NCBI RefSeq assembly: GCF_004152935.1
Contig: NZ_SETE01000006.1
Location: 186,001 to 250,000, forward strand
Source of the DNA: Brumimicrobium glaciale
GTDB lineage: Bacteria; Bacteroidota; Bacteroidia; Flavobacteriales_D; Crocinitomicaceae
Direction: 5' to 3'
DNA length: 64,000 nucleotides
Below are positions 35,133 through 45,932 of this stretch, piece by piece; positions within the stretch are counted from its first letter, which is position 1; each line of letters begins with the position of its first letter. The notes below the pieces were generated by a model. The model was not told the origin of the DNA. It was given only the letters and a program-made list of their open reading frames with translations, and did not search any database. Both the position numbers and the translations under genes were made by a program.

Positions 35133-37241
35133 ATGGCAAAAAGAGATTTAAAATATACAAGAAACATCGGAATTATGGCGCACGTAGATGCTGGGAAAAC
35201 CACAACTACGGAGCGTATTCTTTATTATACAGGAATTAGCCATAAAATAGGTGAGGTTCATGATGGTGCAGCCGTTATGGATTGGATGGAGCAAGAGCAA
35301 GAAAGAGGTATTACCATTACTTCTGCTGCAACAACTGCTTCATGGACTTATTTAGACAAAGAATATAAGCTTAATATTATTGATACACCAGGTCACGTTG
35401 ATTTTACTGTAGAGGTAGAGCGTTCATTGCGTGTTTTGGATGGTGCAGTTGCATTATTTTGTGCTGCATCAGGTGTTGAACCACAATCGGAAACGGTTTG
35501 GAGACAAGCTGATAAGTACGGTGTGCCAAGAATTGGTTTCGTAAATAAAATGGACCGTGCAGGTGCAGATTTTTTAGGAACTGTAAAGCAAATTAAGGAA
35601 AGATTAGGAGGTACGCCAGTTCCTCTTCAATTACCAATTGGTTTTGAAGAAACATTTAAAGGTGTTGTTGACCTTATTGTAAACAAAGCATTTGTTTGGA
35701 ATGAGGAAGATTTAGGAATGACTTGGACAGAAGTTCCTATCCCAGAGGATATGTTGGAGCAAGTTGAGGAATACAGAAACTACCTTATTGAAACTGTAGC
35801 TGAGTCTGATGATGCTTTGATGGAGAAGTTTTTCGAAGATCCAGAATCAATTTCTGAAGAAGAAATGATGATTGCGATTAGAAAATCTACAATAAGCATG
35901 GCAATTACCCCAATCATGTGTGGTTCTGCATTCAAAAATAAAGGTGTTCAAACACTTTTAGATGCGGTTATGGCATTCTTGCCTTCACCTTTGGATGTTG
36001 AAGCAATCGAAGGAACTAACCCAAATACTGGGGAGATGGAGAAGAGAAGACCAACTATTGAAGAGCCAATGTCAGCATTAGCATTCAAAATTGCTACTGA
36101 TCCATTCGTAGGTCGTTTATGTTTCATTAGAACTTACTCAGGACAAATTCCTGCTGGTTCTTATGTATTCAATACACGTACTAACAAAAAAGAGCGTATC
36201 TCTCGTTTGTTCCAAATGCACTCAAGTAAACAAAATTCAATAGAAATGTTGGATTGTGGTGATATCGGAGCAGCAGTTGGATTTAAAGATATTCGTACTG
36301 GTGATACTTTATGTGATGAAAAACATCCTATCGTATTGGAGTCAATGTCTTTCCCAGTTCCAGTTATTGGTATCGCTATCGAGCCTAAAACAAAGGCTGA
36401 TGTTGATAAACTTTCAATTGGTTTGAATAAATTAGCTGAAGAGGATCCAACATTCCAAATTACATCAAATGATGACTCAGGACAAACGATTATCTCAGGA
36501 ATGGGAGAATTGCACCTTGAGGTTCTTATTGAGCGTTTAAAGCGTGAGTTTAAAGTTGAGGTGAACGAAGGTGAACCACAAGTTTCTTACAAAGAACAAA
36601 TTTCTGCTGAAGTAGAACATAGAGAGACATACAAAAAGCAATCTGGTGGTCGTGGTAAATTTGCTGACATTGTTGTTAGAATTAGCCCACAGACGGACGA
36701 TGAAAAAACAGGTTTAGAATTCATTAATAGCATTAAAGGTGGTAACGTTCCTCGTGAATACATTCCATCAGTTCAAAAAGGTTTTGAAACTGCTATGAAA
36801 AATGGTGTTCTAGCTGGTTATCCTATGGATTCTTTAAAAGTAGAATTGTTAGACGGATCTTTCCACGCAGTCGATTCAGATTCTCTATCGTTTGAGGTAG
36901 CAGCAAAAATGGCTTATCGTCATGCTGTTCCTAAAACAAAGCCACAACTTCTTGAGCCAATTATGAAGCTTGAAGTTGTTACTCCAGAAGAAAATATGGG
37001 GGATGTTGTAGCGGATTTAAATAGAAGACGTGGACAAATGCAAGGAATGGATGATCGTTCAGGAGCAAAAGTTGTGAAAGCAATCGTTCCACTTTCAGAA
37101 ATGTTTGGATATGTTACTACTTTGAGAACACTTTCATCAGGTCGTGCTAACTCAACAATGGAGTTTTCACACTACGATGTTTGTCCAAAGAACATTGCGG
37201 ACGAAGTTGTCGCAAAAATTAAAGGAAATGTCAACGCTTAA
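35133..37241 (+). CDS. fusA: Translation elongation factor G
   Basis: A 702-residue GTPase that drives ribosomal translocation and recycling. G1 is [15 protein letters not shown], the switch I region is [13 protein letters not shown]3 is DTPGHVDF and G4 is [11 protein letters not shown]. Domain IV has [13 protein letters not shown] and domain V has [17 protein letters not shown]. It is full length and lies in the canonical str position. The usual downstream tuf gene is missing: rpsJ follows ten bases later, which fuses the str and S10 clusters. Confidence 0.98.
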   Translation: MAKRDLKYTRNIGIMAHVDAGKTTTTERILYYTGISHKIGEVHDGAAVMDWMEQEQERGITITSAATTASWTYLDKEYKLNIIDTPGHVDFTVEVERSLRVLDGAVALFCAASGVEPQSETVWRQADKYGVPRIGFVNKMDRAGADFLGTVKQIKERLGGTPVPLQLPIGFEETFKGVVDLIVNKAFVWNEEDLGMTWTEVPIPEDMLEQVEEYRNYLIETVAESDDALMEKFFEDPESISEEEMMIAIRKSTISMAITPIMCGSAFKNKGVQTLLDAVMAFLPSPLDVEAIEGTNPNTGEMEKRRPTIEEPMSALAFKIATDPFVGRLCFIRTYSGQIPAGSYVFNTRTNKKERISRLFQMHSSKQNSIEMLDCGDIGAAVGFKDIRTGDTLCDEKHPIVLESMSFPVPVIGIAIEPKTKADVDKLSIGLNKLAEEDPTFQITSNDDSGQTIISGMGELHLEVLIERLKREFKVEVNEGEPQVSYKEQISAEVEHRETYKKQSGGRGKFADIVVRISPQTDDEKTGLEFINSIKGGNVPREYIPSVQKGFETAMKNGVLAGYPMDSLKVELLDGSFHAVDSDSLSFEVAAKMAYRHAVPKTKPQLLEPIMKLEVVTPEENMGDVVADLNRRRGQMQGMDDRSGAKVVKAIVPLSEMFGYVTTLRTLSSGRANSTMEFSHYDVCPKNIADEVVAKIKGNVNA

Positions 37242-37251
37242 TCTATAAGTA

Positions 37252-37557
37252 ATGAGTCAGAAAATTAGAATAAAATTAAAGTCATACGATTACAACTTGG
37301 TTGACAAGTCAGCTGAGAAAATCGTTAAAACAGTAAAAACAACTGGAGCTGTTGTTAGTGGACCAATTCCTCTTCCAACGCACAAGAGAATTTATACTGT
37401 ATTAAAGTCACCACACGTTAACAAAAAAGCACGTGAGCAGTTCGAATTATGTTCTTACAAGAGATTGTTAGATATCTATAGTTCGTCTTCAAAAACTGTT
37501 GATGCTCTAATGCGTTTAGAGTTACCAAGTGGTGTTGATGTAGAAATTAAAGTTTAA
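37252..37557 (+). CDS. rpsJ: 30S ribosomal protein uS10 (RpsJ)
   Basis: A 101-residue protein of the 30S head; in E. coli it is also NusE, an antitermination partner of NusB. It begins [20 protein letters not shown] and keeps [26 protein letters not shown]-type sequence and [12 protein letters not shown] at the end. It is the first gene of the S10 part of the cluster, without a promoter of its own that I can see. Confidence 0.98.
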   Translation: MSQKIRIKLKSYDYNLVDKSAEKIVKTVKTTGAVVSGPIPLPTHKRIYTVLKSPHVNKKAREQFELCSYKRLLDIYSSSSKTVDALMRLELPSGVDVEIKV

Positions 37558-37573
37558 TTATAATTAAGAAAGA

Positions 37574-38188
37574 ATGCCAGGAATTATTGGAAGAAAAGTC
37601 GGAATGACTAGTGTCTACAGTGTCGAGGGTAAGGCAACACCATGCACAGTGATAGAAGCTGGTCCTTGTGTAGTAACACAGGTTAAAACAAGTGACAGAG
37701 ATGGTTATGATGCCATCCAACTTGGTTTTGGAGAGCGTAAAGAAAAAAACACTCCTAATGCCTTGAAAGGTCACTTTAAAAAAGCAAATACTACTCCTAA
37801 GAGTGATTTAGTTGAGTTCGATGGTTTCGAGCAAGACTTAAAAGCTGGAGAAGTAGTTAATGCAGCAATGTTTGTCGAAGGTGAGTTAGTTAATATCTCA
37901 GGAACTTCAAAAGGTAAAGGTTTCCAAGGTGTTGTAAAACGTCACGGATTTCATGGATCTGAAACTTCTCACGGTCAAAAGAGCATGAGAAGAGCTCCAG
38001 GATCTATCGGGATGGCTTCAACGCCAGGTCGAGTTTTCAAAGGGAAGAAAATGGCGGGTCAAATGGGTAACCATAGAGTTACTATTGAAAACCTTGAGGT
38101 AATTAAGGTTCTTGCCGACAAAAACATTATAGTAGTTAAAGGTTCTATCCCAGGAGCTAAAGGTTCAACAGTAATAATTGAGAAGTAA
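37574..38188 (+). CDS. rplC: 50S ribosomal protein uL3 (RplC)
   Basis: A 204-residue protein reaching the peptidyl-transferase centre. It begins MPGIIGRKVGMTSVY and contains GTSKGKGFQGVVKRHGFHG and GSIGMASTPGRVFKGKKMAGQMG-type blocks, including the glutamine (AGQMG) that is methylated in E. coli. Its stop shares one base with the rplD start. Confidence 0.98.
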   Translation: MPGIIGRKVGMTSVYSVEGKATPCTVIEAGPCVVTQVKTSDRDGYDAIQLGFGERKEKNTPNALKGHFKKANTTPKSDLVEFDGFEQDLKAGEVVNAAMFVEGELVNISGTSKGKGFQGVVKRHGFHGSETSHGQKSMRRAPGSIGMASTPGRVFKGKKMAGQMGNHRVTIENLEVIKVLADKNIIVVKGSIPGAKGSTVIIEK

Positions 38189-38814
38189 TGGAAGCAAAAG
38201 TATTAGATACAAAAGGTAAAGCTACTTCAGACAAAGTAACATTGTCTGATTCAATTTACGGAATTGAACCAAATGACCACGCAATTTACTTAGATGTAAA
38301 GCAATACTTGGCGAATCAACGTCAAGGAACGCACAAGTCTAAAGAAAGAGCTGACATCACTGGAAGTACTAGAAAAATTAAAAAGCAAAAAGGAACAGGT
38401 ACAGCACGTGCTGGTTCTATTAAGAGTCCAATCTTTAGAGGTGGAGGTCGTGCTTTTGGACCACGTCCAAGAAACTACCGTTTCAAACTTAACATTAAGT
38501 TGAAAAGAGTAGCGAGAAGATCTGCATTGTCTCTTAAGGCGAAAGAAGAGAATATTTTAATTCTTGATGGACTTAAGTTTGACACACCAAAAACAAAAGA
38601 GTTTTTATCAGTTTTGACAGCGTTGAAATTGGAGAATGAGAAAGTATTGTTTGTTGTTGGAAATGAAAGCGATAATGCTTACAAATCAGCAAAAAACCTT
38701 AAGAACACTAAAATTGTTTCTGCTGACTCACTTAACACTTACGATGTGTTGAATGCAAGAAAAGTTGTAATTGCAAAAGATGCAGTTGACGTAATTGAAA
38801 AGATTTTAAACTAA
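38188..38814 (+). CDS. rplD: 50S ribosomal protein uL4 (RplD)
   Basis: A 208-residue protein with a long loop that lines the exit tunnel: KKQKGTGTARAGSIKSP and IFRGGGRAFGPRPRNY are the tunnel-loop blocks, the site of macrolide resistance changes elsewhere. In E. coli L4 also represses the S10 operon; no matching leader is visible here because rpsJ has no own upstream region. It overlaps rplC by one base. Confidence 0.97.
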   Translation: MEAKVLDTKGKATSDKVTLSDSIYGIEPNDHAIYLDVKQYLANQRQGTHKSKERADITGSTRKIKKQKGTGTARAGSIKSPIFRGGGRAFGPRPRNYRFKLNIKLKRVARRSALSLKAKEENILILDGLKFDTPKTKEFLSVLTALKLENEKVLFVVGNESDNAYKSAKNLKNTKIVSADSLNTYDVLNARKVVIAKDAVDVIEKILN

Positions 38815-38820
38815 TTGGTG

Positions 38821-39117
38821 ATGAACACAATTATTAAAAAACCTCTTATTACAGAAAAGGCTACTATGGATAGCGAAATGAACAATCGTTTCACTTTCGT
38901 AGTAGACCATAGAGCTAATAAGATTGAAATTAAAAAGGCCGTCGAGAACATGTATGGCGTATCAGTGGAAGCTGTTCGCACCATGAATTATGGCGGTGGA
39001 AAACCCTCTGTTAAATTTACTAACAAAGGTATCGTTGAGCAGCGCAGTAGCAAATTCAAAAAAGCTATTGTAACTGTTGCAGAAGGAGAGACGATTGATC
39101 TGTTTACTAATGTTTAA
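38821..39117 (+). CDS. rplW: 50S ribosomal protein uL23 (RplW)
   Basis: A 98-residue protein at the tunnel exit that docks trigger factor and SRP. It starts MNTIIKKPLITEKATMDSEM and continues NRFTFVVDHRANKIEIKKAV and MNYGGGKPSVKF. In-frame TTG and GTG codons precede the ATG at 38821, but the ATG places the KPLITEKA block at the usual distance from the N-terminus. Confidence 0.96.
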   Translation: MNTIIKKPLITEKATMDSEMNNRFTFVVDHRANKIEIKKAVENMYGVSVEAVRTMNYGGGKPSVKFTNKGIVEQRSSKFKKAIVTVAEGETIDLFTNV

Positions 39118-39130
39118 TTAATTAAAAGAA

Positions 39131-39955
39131 ATGAGTCTTAAAAAATTCAAGCCTACAACTCCAGGGCAGAGACACAAACTCATCAGTGATTATTCTGAAA
39201 TTACGACGTCAAGTCCAGAAAAGTCCCTACTAGCTTCTAGAAAGAAGTCAGGTGGACGTAACAATTCTGGTCGTATGACAATGCGTTATATCGGAGGTGG
39301 TCACAAGCAGAAGTACCGTATTATCGACTTTAAAAGAGATAAAGCGGATATTCCTGCTACAGTTAAAAGTATTGAGTACGATCCAAATCGTACAGCAAAT
39401 ATTGCTTTACTTTTCTACAAAGATGGTGAGAAGCGTTACATTATTGCGCCGGAGGGATTAGAAGTTGGGGACACTGTTTTGTCTGGAAAGAATGCTACAC
39501 CTAATACAGGTAATGCGATGTATATCGCTGACATTCCTCTAGGAACAACTGTTCATAATGTTGAGATGACACCTGGAAAAGGTGGTGTTATAGCACGTGG
39601 TGCTGGAACATCTGCTCAACTTATAGCTAGAGAAGGTAAATTTGGTATTTTAAAAATGCCATCAAGTGAAGTTCGTATGATCTTAACTACTTGTTTAGCT
39701 TCTATCGGTGCGGTATCGAACCACAATCACAGTTTGTCTGTTTCTGGTAAAGCGGGTCGTTCAAGATGGTTAGGCCGTCGTCCTCGTGTTAGAGGGGTAG
39801 TGATGAATCCTGTAGATCACCCAATGGGTGGTGGTGAAGGTCGTCACTCAGGTGGACATCCAAGATCGCGTAATGGTATTCCTGCAAAAGGATACAAAAC
39901 ACGTTCTGCTAAGAAATATTCAGATAAGTTTATCATCGAGAAAAGAAAGAAATAG
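39131..39955 (+). CDS. rplB: 50S ribosomal protein uL2 (RplB)
   Basis: A 274-residue protein needed for subunit joining and peptidyl transfer. It shows [34 protein letters not shown], the SH3-like middle, and the C-terminal [20 protein letters not shown], which holds the conserved histidine near the catalytic centre. Size and order are canonical; rpsS starts after three bases. Confidence 0.98.
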   Translation: MSLKKFKPTTPGQRHKLISDYSEITTSSPEKSLLASRKKSGGRNNSGRMTMRYIGGGHKQKYRIIDFKRDKADIPATVKSIEYDPNRTANIALLFYKDGEKRYIIAPEGLEVGDTVLSGKNATPNTGNAMYIADIPLGTTVHNVEMTPGKGGVIARGAGTSAQLIAREGKFGILKMPSSEVRMILTTCLASIGAVSNHNHSLSVSGKAGRSRWLGRRPRVRGVVMNPVDHPMGGGEGRHSGGHPRSRNGIPAKGYKTRSAKKYSDKFIIEKRKK

Positions 39956-39958
39956 GAT

Positions 39959-40237
39959 ATGAGTAGGTCATTAAAGAAACCACCATTTGTGCACTATAAG
40001 TTAGTGCAAAAAGTGGAAACAGCACAGTCCTCAAAATCTAAGAGTGTAATTAAAACTTGGTCTCGTGCCTCTACAATTACTCCTGATTTTGTTGGATTCA
40101 CAATAGCAGTACACAATGGTAATAAATTTATACCAGTGTTTTGTACTGAGAATATGGTAGGGCATAAATTTGGAGAATTCGCACCAACGCGTAGCTTCAG
40201 AGGACATGGCGGTAATAAAAAAGACAAAAGAAGATAA
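39959..40237 (+). CDS. rpsS: 30S ribosomal protein uS19 (RpsS)
   Basis: A 92-residue protein of the 30S head, partner of uS13. It begins [20 protein letters not shown] and has the blocks [21 protein letters not shown] and [18 protein letters not shown]. Only three bases separate it from rplB. Confidence 0.98.
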   Translation: MSRSLKKPPFVHYKLVQKVETAQSSKSKSVIKTWSRASTITPDFVGFTIAVHNGNKFIPVFCTENMVGHKFGEFAPTRSFRGHGGNKKDKRR

Positions 40238-40252
40238 CTAAAACTTCAGATC

Positions 40253-40651
40253 ATGGGTGCTAGAAAAAGAATTAAAGCCGATAAAAGAAAGGAAGAAAAT
40301 AAGTTGATCGCTTTTGCATCACTTAATAATTCCCCTATTGCTCCAAGAAAAATGAGATTAGTTGCTGATCTTGTTCGTGGAGTAGAAGTAAATAAGGCGC
40401 TAAATATACTACAACATAATCCAAAGGAAGCTTCAAAAAGCCTCTCAACGTTATTGCGTTCAGCAATTGCAAACTGGGAAGCGAAAAACGAAGATAAAAG
40501 CTTGGAAGATGAAGAGTTAATTGTGAAAACTATTGAAGTTTCACAAGCCGGAATGTTGAAGAGAATTCAACCAAGGGCTCAAGGTAGAGCGAATAGAATT
40601 AGAAAACGATCCAACCACGTACGTATAGTTGTGGACGGAGTTAAAAATTAG
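40253..40651 (+). CDS. rplV: 50S ribosomal protein uL22 (RplV)
   Basis: A 132-residue protein whose long beta-hairpin lines the exit tunnel. It shows NNSPIAPRKMRLVADLVRG, then SALA-type helix KSLSTLLRSAIANWEAK, and the hairpin tip region MLKRIQPRAQGRANRIRKRS. The N-terminus (MGARKRIKADKRKEENK) is extended and basic, as in other Bacteroidota. Confidence 0.97.
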   Translation: MGARKRIKADKRKEENKLIAFASLNNSPIAPRKMRLVADLVRGVEVNKALNILQHNPKEASKSLSTLLRSAIANWEAKNEDKSLEDEELIVKTIEVSQAGMLKRIQPRAQGRANRIRKRSNHVRIVVDGVKN

Positions 40652-40654
40652 GAA

Positions 40655-41362
40655 ATGGGACAAAAAACTAATCCAATAGGAAATAGATTAGGTTACATCC
40701 ACGGTTGGGATTCCAACTGGTACGGAGGATCTAACTATGCGGATAAAATTGTTGAGGACGATAAGATTAGAAAATACTTAAATGCCCGTTTATCACGTGC
40801 TAGTATTTCTAAAATTATTATCGAAAGAACTTTAAAGTTGGTTACAGTTACTATCAATACTTCACGTCCAGGAGTGATTATTGGTAAAGGTGGTCAAGAG
40901 GTAGATAAGCTGAAAGAAGAGTTAAAGAAGTTGACAAACAAAGAAATCCAAATCAATATATTTGAGATCAAACGTCCAGAATTGGATGCTCATTTAGTTG
41001 CGGATAACATTGCACGTCAAATCGAAGCACGTATCTCTTTCAGAAGAGCTATCAAAATGTCAGTTGCTTCTACTATGAGAATGGGTGCAGAAGGAATCAA
41101 AGTTAAGATATCTGGTCGTTTGAACGGAGCTGAAATGGCACGTGACGAGATGTATAAAGATGGAAGAACTCCATTGCATACATTTAGAGCAGATATTGAT
41201 TATGCATTAGCTGAAGCTCACACAACTTACGGTCGTATCGGTATTAAGGTATGGATTTGTAAAGGTGAGATCTTTGGTAAACGTGATCTTTCACCTAACA
41301 TTGGGCTTGAGTCTCAAAAGAAAGGTGGTCGCCGTGGCGGTCCTAAGAGAAAGAAAAAATAA
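40655..41362 (+). CDS. rpsC: 30S ribosomal protein uS3 (RpsC)
   Basis: A 235-residue protein at the mRNA entry channel with helicase activity. The N-terminus is [20 protein letters not shown], the KH domain contains [20 protein letters not shown], and the C-terminal domain contains [20 protein letters not shown] and [11 protein letters not shown]. The basic tail ([14 protein letters not shown]) is typical. Confidence 0.98.
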   Translation: MGQKTNPIGNRLGYIHGWDSNWYGGSNYADKIVEDDKIRKYLNARLSRASISKIIIERTLKLVTVTINTSRPGVIIGKGGQEVDKLKEELKKLTNKEIQINIFEIKRPELDAHLVADNIARQIEARISFRRAIKMSVASTMRMGAEGIKVKISGRLNGAEMARDEMYKDGRTPLHTFRADIDYALAEAHTTYGRIGIKVWICKGEIFGKRDLSPNIGLESQKKGGRRGGPKRKKK

Positions 41363-41386
41363 TTAATACTTAAAAAGTACTGAAAG

Positions 41387-41815
41387 ATGTTATCACCAAA
41401 GAAAACCAAATTTAGAAAAGCGCAGAAGGGAAGAAACACAGGAATTGCTCATAGAGGAAGTACTGTTGCTTTTGGATCTTTTGGACTAAAAACCTTGGAA
41501 CCAGCATGGATTACATCCAGACAAATCGAAGCTTCACGTATCGCCGTTACTCGATTCATGAAGAGAGAAGGTAAAGTTTGGATTCGTATTTTTCCAGATA
41601 AGCCTGTTACGTCTAAACCTGCAGAGGTGCGTATGGGTAAAGGGAAAGGTGCACCAAGTCACTGGGTTGCTGTTGTTAAGCCAGGACGTATTTTATTTGA
41701 AGCAGATGGAGTGTCTTACGAAACAGCAAAAGAAGCTCTTCGTTTAGCAGCACAAAAGCTTCCTGTAAAATGTAAATTCGTTACACGTAACGATTATGTA
41801 GTTCCAGGAAAATAA
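41387..41815 (+). CDS. rplP: 50S ribosomal protein uL16 (RplP)
   Basis: A 142-residue protein near the A-site tRNA, incorporated late in assembly. It begins [19 protein letters not shown] and keeps [38 protein letters not shown] and the loop with the arginine that is hydroxylated in some bacteria. It stands 24 bases after rpsC. Confidence 0.98.
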   Translation: MLSPKKTKFRKAQKGRNTGIAHRGSTVAFGSFGLKTLEPAWITSRQIEASRIAVTRFMKREGKVWIRIFPDKPVTSKPAEVRMGKGKGAPSHWVAVVKPGRILFEADGVSYETAKEALRLAAQKLPVKCKFVTRNDYVVPGK

Positions 41816-41823
41816 TAAAACAA

Positions 41824-42018
41824 ATGAAACAAGAAGAAATCACTCAATTGTCCCTAAACGATCTTAAAGATCGTCTTGACACAACAACTGAAAAAATTGG
41901 TAAAATATCGTTGACACATAAAGTGTCTCCTTTAGAGAATCCAATGCAAATTAAGTCGCTGAGAAAGACAATCGCAAGATTGAATACGGAATTGACTAAA
42001 AGAAACAAGCAAGCTTAA
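41824..42018 (+). CDS. rpmC: 50S ribosomal protein uL29 (RpmC)
   Basis: A 64-residue two-helix protein at the tunnel exit. It begins [19 protein letters not shown] and ends with the family block [19 protein letters not shown]. It is located between rplP and rpsQ as expected. Confidence 0.95.
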   Translation: MKQEEITQLSLNDLKDRLDTTTEKIGKISLTHKVSPLENPMQIKSLRKTIARLNTELTKRNKQA

Positions 42019-42044
42019 GCTCGCAATTTAGAAAATGCCTTGAT

Positions 42045-42302
42045 ATGGAAAATCAACATTTAAGAAAAGAAAGAACTGGTGTTGTAACTAGTGATTTGAT
42101 GGAGAAATCTATCGTAATTACAGTTGAACGAAAAGTAAAACACCTGAAATATGGTAAATTTATTAAAAAATCTACTAAATTTGTAGCCCACGACGAAAAA
42201 AACGACTGTAACATAGGTGATACAGTTCGTATACGTGAGTGCCGACCTTTGTCTAAGACAAAGAATTGGAGATTAGTAGAAATTTTAGAAAGAGCCAAAT
42301 AA
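42045..42302 (+). CDS. rpsQ: 30S ribosomal protein uS17 (RpsQ)
   Basis: An 85-residue OB-fold protein that binds 16S rRNA early in assembly. It shows [20 protein letters not shown], the conserved [20 protein letters not shown] and [20 protein letters not shown]. It lies ten bases before rplN. Confidence 0.97.
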   Translation: MENQHLRKERTGVVTSDLMEKSIVITVERKVKHLKYGKFIKKSTKFVAHDEKNDCNIGDTVRIRECRPLSKTKNWRLVEILERAK

Positions 42303-42312
42303 TCATTAAGAA

Positions 42313-42681
42313 ATGATACAACAAGAATCAAGACTTGCAGTAGCCGACAATAGTGGCGCTAAAGAAGTATTGTGTATCCGAGTTCTCGGAGGTACAAAAC
42401 GTCGTTACGCTTCTATTGGAGATAAAATAGTGGTTTCTGTCAAGAGCGCAATGCCCTCTGGTAATGTCAAAAAAGGACAAGTAGCTACGGCTGTGGTAGT
42501 AAGAACGAAAAAAGAAATCCGTCGTCCTGATGGGTCTTATATTCGATTCGATGATAATGCTGTTGTTATATTAAACACAGCAAATGAAATGAGAGGAACT
42601 CGTATTTTTGGACCAGTAGCAAGAGAGCTACGTGATAAGAATTACATGAAGATTGTTTCATTAGCACCTGAAGTGCTTTAA
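42313..42681 (+). CDS. rplN: 50S ribosomal protein uL14 (RplN)
   Basis: A 122-residue protein at the subunit interface, forming bridge B8. It begins [20 protein letters not shown] and keeps [39 protein letters not shown] and [20 protein letters not shown]. Confidence 0.98.
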   Translation: MIQQESRLAVADNSGAKEVLCIRVLGGTKRRYASIGDKIVVSVKSAMPSGNVKKGQVATAVVVRTKKEIRRPDGSYIRFDDNAVVILNTANEMRGTRIFGPVARELRDKNYMKIVSLAPEVL

Positions 42682-42693
42682 AACTTTAAGATC

Positions 42694-43011
42694 ATGCAAA
42701 AGAAATTACACATAAAAGTAGGTGACACCGTAAAAGTTATTAGCGGTGAGCATCGTGGTCAGGACGGAAAAGTCCTATCAATAGACAGAAATAAAGAGCG
42801 CGTGCTTGTGGAAGGTGTCAACGTTGTAAAACGTCACACTAAACCAGATGCAGCGAACCCTCAAGGTGGTATTGTGGAGAAAGAAGCGGGACTCCATATA
42901 TCCAACCTCATGCTTGTTTTCAATAACGAACCAACGAGAATTGGTCGTAAGAAAAACAAGGATGGAAAGCTAGTTCGATTCGCTAAGAAATCAGGAGAAG
43001 AAATTAAGTAA
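42694..43011 (+). CDS. rplX: 50S ribosomal protein uL24 (RplX)
   Basis: A 105-residue assembly initiator of the large subunit. The KOW motif is [20 protein letters not shown], and the family blocks [20 protein letters not shown] and [18 protein letters not shown] follow. Its stop shares a base with the rplE start. Confidence 0.97.
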   Translation: MQKKLHIKVGDTVKVISGEHRGQDGKVLSIDRNKERVLVEGVNVVKRHTKPDAANPQGGIVEKEAGLHISNLMLVFNNEPTRIGRKKNKDGKLVRFAKKSGEEIK

Positions 43012-43562
43012 TGAGTTATACACCAAGACTTAGAAAGCAGTACAAAGAGGAAGTAGTTCCTGCTTTGCAAGAACAGTTCGGTTTCAAATCTGTAATGCGT
43101 GTACCAAGAATTGAGAAAATTATTTTATCTCAAGGTATTGGAGAAGCAGTTGCTGATAAGAAAATCATTGATGGAGCAATCGAAGATATTACTGCAATTA
43201 CAGGACAAAGACCTATTGCGACAGTTTCAAAGAAAGACGTTTCTAACTTTAAGTTAAGAAAAGGAATGCCAATTGGAACTAAAGTTACTCTTCGTGGAGA
43301 TAACATGTATGAATTTTTAGATAGACTGATTTCAGTTGCTCTTCCTCGTACACGTGACTTCAAAGGAGTACCGGCAAGAGGTTTTGATGGACGTGGTAAT
43401 TTTAATATGGGAGTTAAAGAACATATTATTTTCCCGGAAATCGATATCGATAAAGTAAATAAAATTTTAGGAATGGATATTACATTTGTTACTTCAGCAG
43501 ATACTGACGAAGAAGCAAAAGCGTTATTAGACGCGTTCAAATTTCCGTTTACAAAAAAGTAA
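43011..43562 (+). CDS. rplE: 50S ribosomal protein uL5 (RplE)
   Basis: A 183-residue protein that binds 5S rRNA and contacts P-site tRNA. It shows [46 protein letters not shown]-type [16 protein letters not shown], and [19 protein letters not shown]. It overlaps rplX by one base and is four bases before rpsN. Confidence 0.98.
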   Translation: MSYTPRLRKQYKEEVVPALQEQFGFKSVMRVPRIEKIILSQGIGEAVADKKIIDGAIEDITAITGQRPIATVSKKDVSNFKLRKGMPIGTKVTLRGDNMYEFLDRLISVALPRTRDFKGVPARGFDGRGNFNMGVKEHIIFPEIDIDKVNKILGMDITFVTSADTDEEAKALLDAFKFPFTKK

Positions 43563-43566
43563 GAAA

Positions 43567-43836
43567 ATGGCAAAAGAATCAATGAAAGCGCGTGAGCGCA
43601 AAAGAGAAGCGATGGTCGCTAAGTATGCTGATAAGCGTAAAGCGCTTAAGGATGCTGGTGACTGGGAAGGTCTTCAAAAATTGCCAGCTAATTCATCAAA
43701 AGTTAGATTGCACAATCGTTGCAACCTAACTGGTCGTCCAAGAGGTTATATGAGACAATTTGGACTTTCAAGGGTGACTTTTAGAGAAATGGCTCTTTCT
43801 GGTAAAATACCAGGAATTAAAAAAGCAAGTTGGTAA
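43567..43836 (+). CDS. rpsN: 30S ribosomal protein uS14, zinc-free type (RpsN)
   Basis: An 89-residue protein of the 30S head. It is the long form without the zinc ribbon: only one cysteine remains in the block [20 protein letters not shown] where the short zinc form has CxxC pairs. The end [17 protein letters not shown] is canonical. Confidence 0.97.
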   Translation: MAKESMKARERKREAMVAKYADKRKALKDAGDWEGLQKLPANSSKVRLHNRCNLTGRPRGYMRQFGLSRVTFREMALSGKIPGIKKASW

Positions 43837-43854
43837 TCTTATAGTTTAGAAAAT

Positions 43855-44253
43855 ATGAATACAGATCCAATAGCAGATTTTTTAACTCGCATCAGAAATG
43901 CGAGCAGTGTAACTAAGAAAGTTGTTGAAATGCCATCTTCAAACACTAAGGTAGCAATGGCGAAAATTCTTTTTGAAAAAGGATATATCGCTAACTATAA
44001 AGTTGAAGAGGACGATAAACAAGGAGTAATTAAGATTGCACTTAAATATAATCCATCGACGAGAGTACCTGCAATTACGAAATTGCAACGTGTATCATCT
44101 CCAGGATTAAGAAAGTATAGTAATTCAAAAGAATTGCCACGTGTATTAAACGGTTTGGGAATCGCAATTATATCTACATCAAAAGGTTTGATGACAGATA
44201 AAGAAGCGAGAGTACAAAAAGTTGGTGGTGAAGTTCTTTGTTACGTTTATTAA
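43855..44253 (+). CDS. rpsH: 30S ribosomal protein uS8 (RpsH)
   Basis: A 132-residue 16S rRNA-binding protein; in E. coli it represses the spc operon. It begins MNTDPIADFLTRIRNASS and keeps VEMPSSNTKVAMAKILFEKG, LQRVSSPGLRKYSNSKELPR and the RNA-contact block NGLGIAIISTSKGLMTDKEA. Confidence 0.98.
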   Translation: MNTDPIADFLTRIRNASSVTKKVVEMPSSNTKVAMAKILFEKGYIANYKVEEDDKQGVIKIALKYNPSTRVPAITKLQRVSSPGLRKYSNSKELPRVLNGLGIAIISTSKGLMTDKEARVQKVGGEVLCYVY

Positions 44254-44274
44254 TTTTAAAAGTAGTAATAAGCA

Positions 44275-44826
44275 ATGTCAAGGATAGGTAAATCCCCAGT
44301 AAGTATCCCGAGTGGAGTAGAAATTAAAATGGATGGACAACTCGTGACAGTGAAAGGCCCTAAAGGTGAGATAACTCATCTATTAGATCCAGAAATCACT
44401 GCTCAAATCGAGAATGATACGATCACATTTAACCGCGCATCAGACGCCCCAGCAACACGTGCTAAACACGGTCTTTCAAGATCTTTGGTTAGTAATATGG
44501 TTCAAGGAGTATCGGAAGGGTTTAAGAAGGTATTAGAAGTAATAGGAGTTGGTTTTAGAGCTGAGGCTCAAGGTCAAATGCTGACAATGTCAGTAGGGCA
44601 TTCTCACCCTATTGTTTTCGAAATTCCGCAAGAAGTTAAGGTATCTGCAGAAACCGCAAAAGGTAAACCACCAGTTGTGACTTTAGAGTCATTTGATAAA
44701 CAACTGTTAGGACACGTAGCAGCCAAAGTTCGTTCCTTCCGTAAACCTGAACCATACAAAGGAAAAGGTATCCGCTTCCAAGGGGAGTATGTAAGAAGAA
44801 AAGCAGGTAAAGCCGCAGGTAAATAA
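44275..44826 (+). CDS. rplF: 50S ribosomal protein uL6 (RplF)
   Basis: A 183-residue protein next to the sarcin-ricin loop. It begins MSRIGKSPVSIPSGVEIKMD and shows VKGPKGEITHLL, NMVQGVSEGFKKVLEVIGVG and the C-terminal RSFRKPEPYKGKGIRFQGEY with a basic tail. Confidence 0.98.
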   Translation: MSRIGKSPVSIPSGVEIKMDGQLVTVKGPKGEITHLLDPEITAQIENDTITFNRASDAPATRAKHGLSRSLVSNMVQGVSEGFKKVLEVIGVGFRAEAQGQMLTMSVGHSHPIVFEIPQEVKVSAETAKGKPPVVTLESFDKQLLGHVAAKVRSFRKPEPYKGKGIRFQGEYVRRKAGKAAGK

Positions 44827-44844
44827 CCTTAAACTTAAGAAAAA

Positions 44845-45198
44845 ATGGCATTTAGTAAAATAGCTAGAAGAGCTAAAATTAAAAAACGTATCCGTAAGAA
44901 TTTGACGGGTACTGAGACACTTCCAAGATTGACTGTGTACAGAAGTAATAAGCAAATTTACGCACAGGTAATCAACGACTTGAAAGGAGAGACTTTAGTT
45001 TCTGCTTCATCTCAAGGACAAAAAGAATGTGAAAACCTTCCGAAGATCGATCAAGCAAAATATGTTGGTAAATTAATTGCTGAAAAAGCGATTAAAGCGA
45101 ACATTGAAGCTGTGAAATTTGACCGTAATGGTTATTTATATCATGGTAGAGTAAAATCACTTGCTGATGGAGCAAGAGAAGGCGGACTAAAACTTTAA
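44845..45198 (+). CDS. rplR: 50S ribosomal protein uL18 (RplR)
   Basis: A 117-residue 5S rRNA-binding protein. It shows [39 protein letters not shown] and the C-terminal [20 protein letters not shown] with EGGLKL at the end. It is four bases before rpsE. Confidence 0.98.
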   Translation: MAFSKIARRAKIKKRIRKNLTGTETLPRLTVYRSNKQIYAQVINDLKGETLVSASSQGQKECENLPKIDQAKYVGKLIAEKAIKANIEAVKFDRNGYLYHGRVKSLADGAREGGLKL

Positions 45199-45202
45199 GA
45201 AA

Positions 45203-45721
45203 ATGGCAGCAAATATTAATAATCGCGTTAAACCAGCTGACTTAGAACTTGTAGACAAGTTAGTAGGAATTAATAGAGTTACAAAGGTAACTAAAGGTGG
45301 GCGTACGTTCAGTTTCTCTGCAATCGTAGTGGTTGGTAATGAAAACGGAATTGTAGGTCAAGGATTAGGTAAAGCAAATGAAGTAACTGAAGCAATTTCT
45401 AAAGGAATTGATGATGCGAAAAAGAACTTAATTCGTGTTCCAATCATTAACAATACTGTGCCACACACACAGAAAGGTAAATTTAGTGGAGCAAGAGTTT
45501 TACTCAAGCCAGCATCAGAAGGTACAGGTGTTATTGCAGGAGGTGCAATGCGTGCTGTATTAGAAAGCGCTGGAATCCATAATGTTTTGGCAAAATCGCA
45601 AGGTTCATCAAACCCACAAAACGTAGTTAAAGCAACAATCGATGCATTGTCTCAAATGAGAGACGCATTCTCTGTAGCTAAACAACGTGGTATTACCATG
45701 GATCAAGTGTTTAACGGTTAA
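45203..45721 (+). CDS. rpsE: 30S ribosomal protein uS5 (RpsE)
   Basis: A 172-residue protein of the mRNA entry tunnel, involved in decoding accuracy. It shows [46 protein letters not shown], and the C-terminal [20 protein letters not shown] with [20 protein letters not shown]. Confidence 0.98.
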   Translation: MAANINNRVKPADLELVDKLVGINRVTKVTKGGRTFSFSAIVVVGNENGIVGQGLGKANEVTEAISKGIDDAKKNLIRVPIINNTVPHTQKGKFSGARVLLKPASEGTGVIAGGAMRAVLESAGIHNVLAKSQGSSNPQNVVKATIDALSQMRDAFSVAKQRGITMDQVFNG

Positions 45722-45732
45722 TATAATTTATA

Positions 45733-45912
45733 ATGGCAAAGACAGTAAAAATTAAACTTGTAAGAAGTGCTATTAACCGAACACAACGTCAAAAAGACAC
45801 GGTAAAAGCATTAGGATTAAGAAGAATGAATCATACAATCGAAAAGGAAGCAACTCCTCAAGTTATGGGTATGATCGCTAAAGTTCAACACTTAGTTGAA
45901 GTAGTTGAGTAA
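45733..45912 (+). CDS. rpmD: 50S ribosomal protein uL30 (RpmD)
   Basis: A 59-residue protein encoded between rpsE and rplO, 11 bases after the former. It reads [20 protein letters not shown], then [20 protein letters not shown], and ends [13 protein letters not shown]. The [11 protein letters not shown] block is the family signature. It is short but certain from sequence and position. Confidence 0.97.
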   Translation: MAKTVKIKLVRSAINRTQRQKDTVKALGLRRMNHTIEKEATPQVMGMIAKVQHLVEVVE

Positions 45913-45932
45913 AACATAAAAACTGAAAAGCA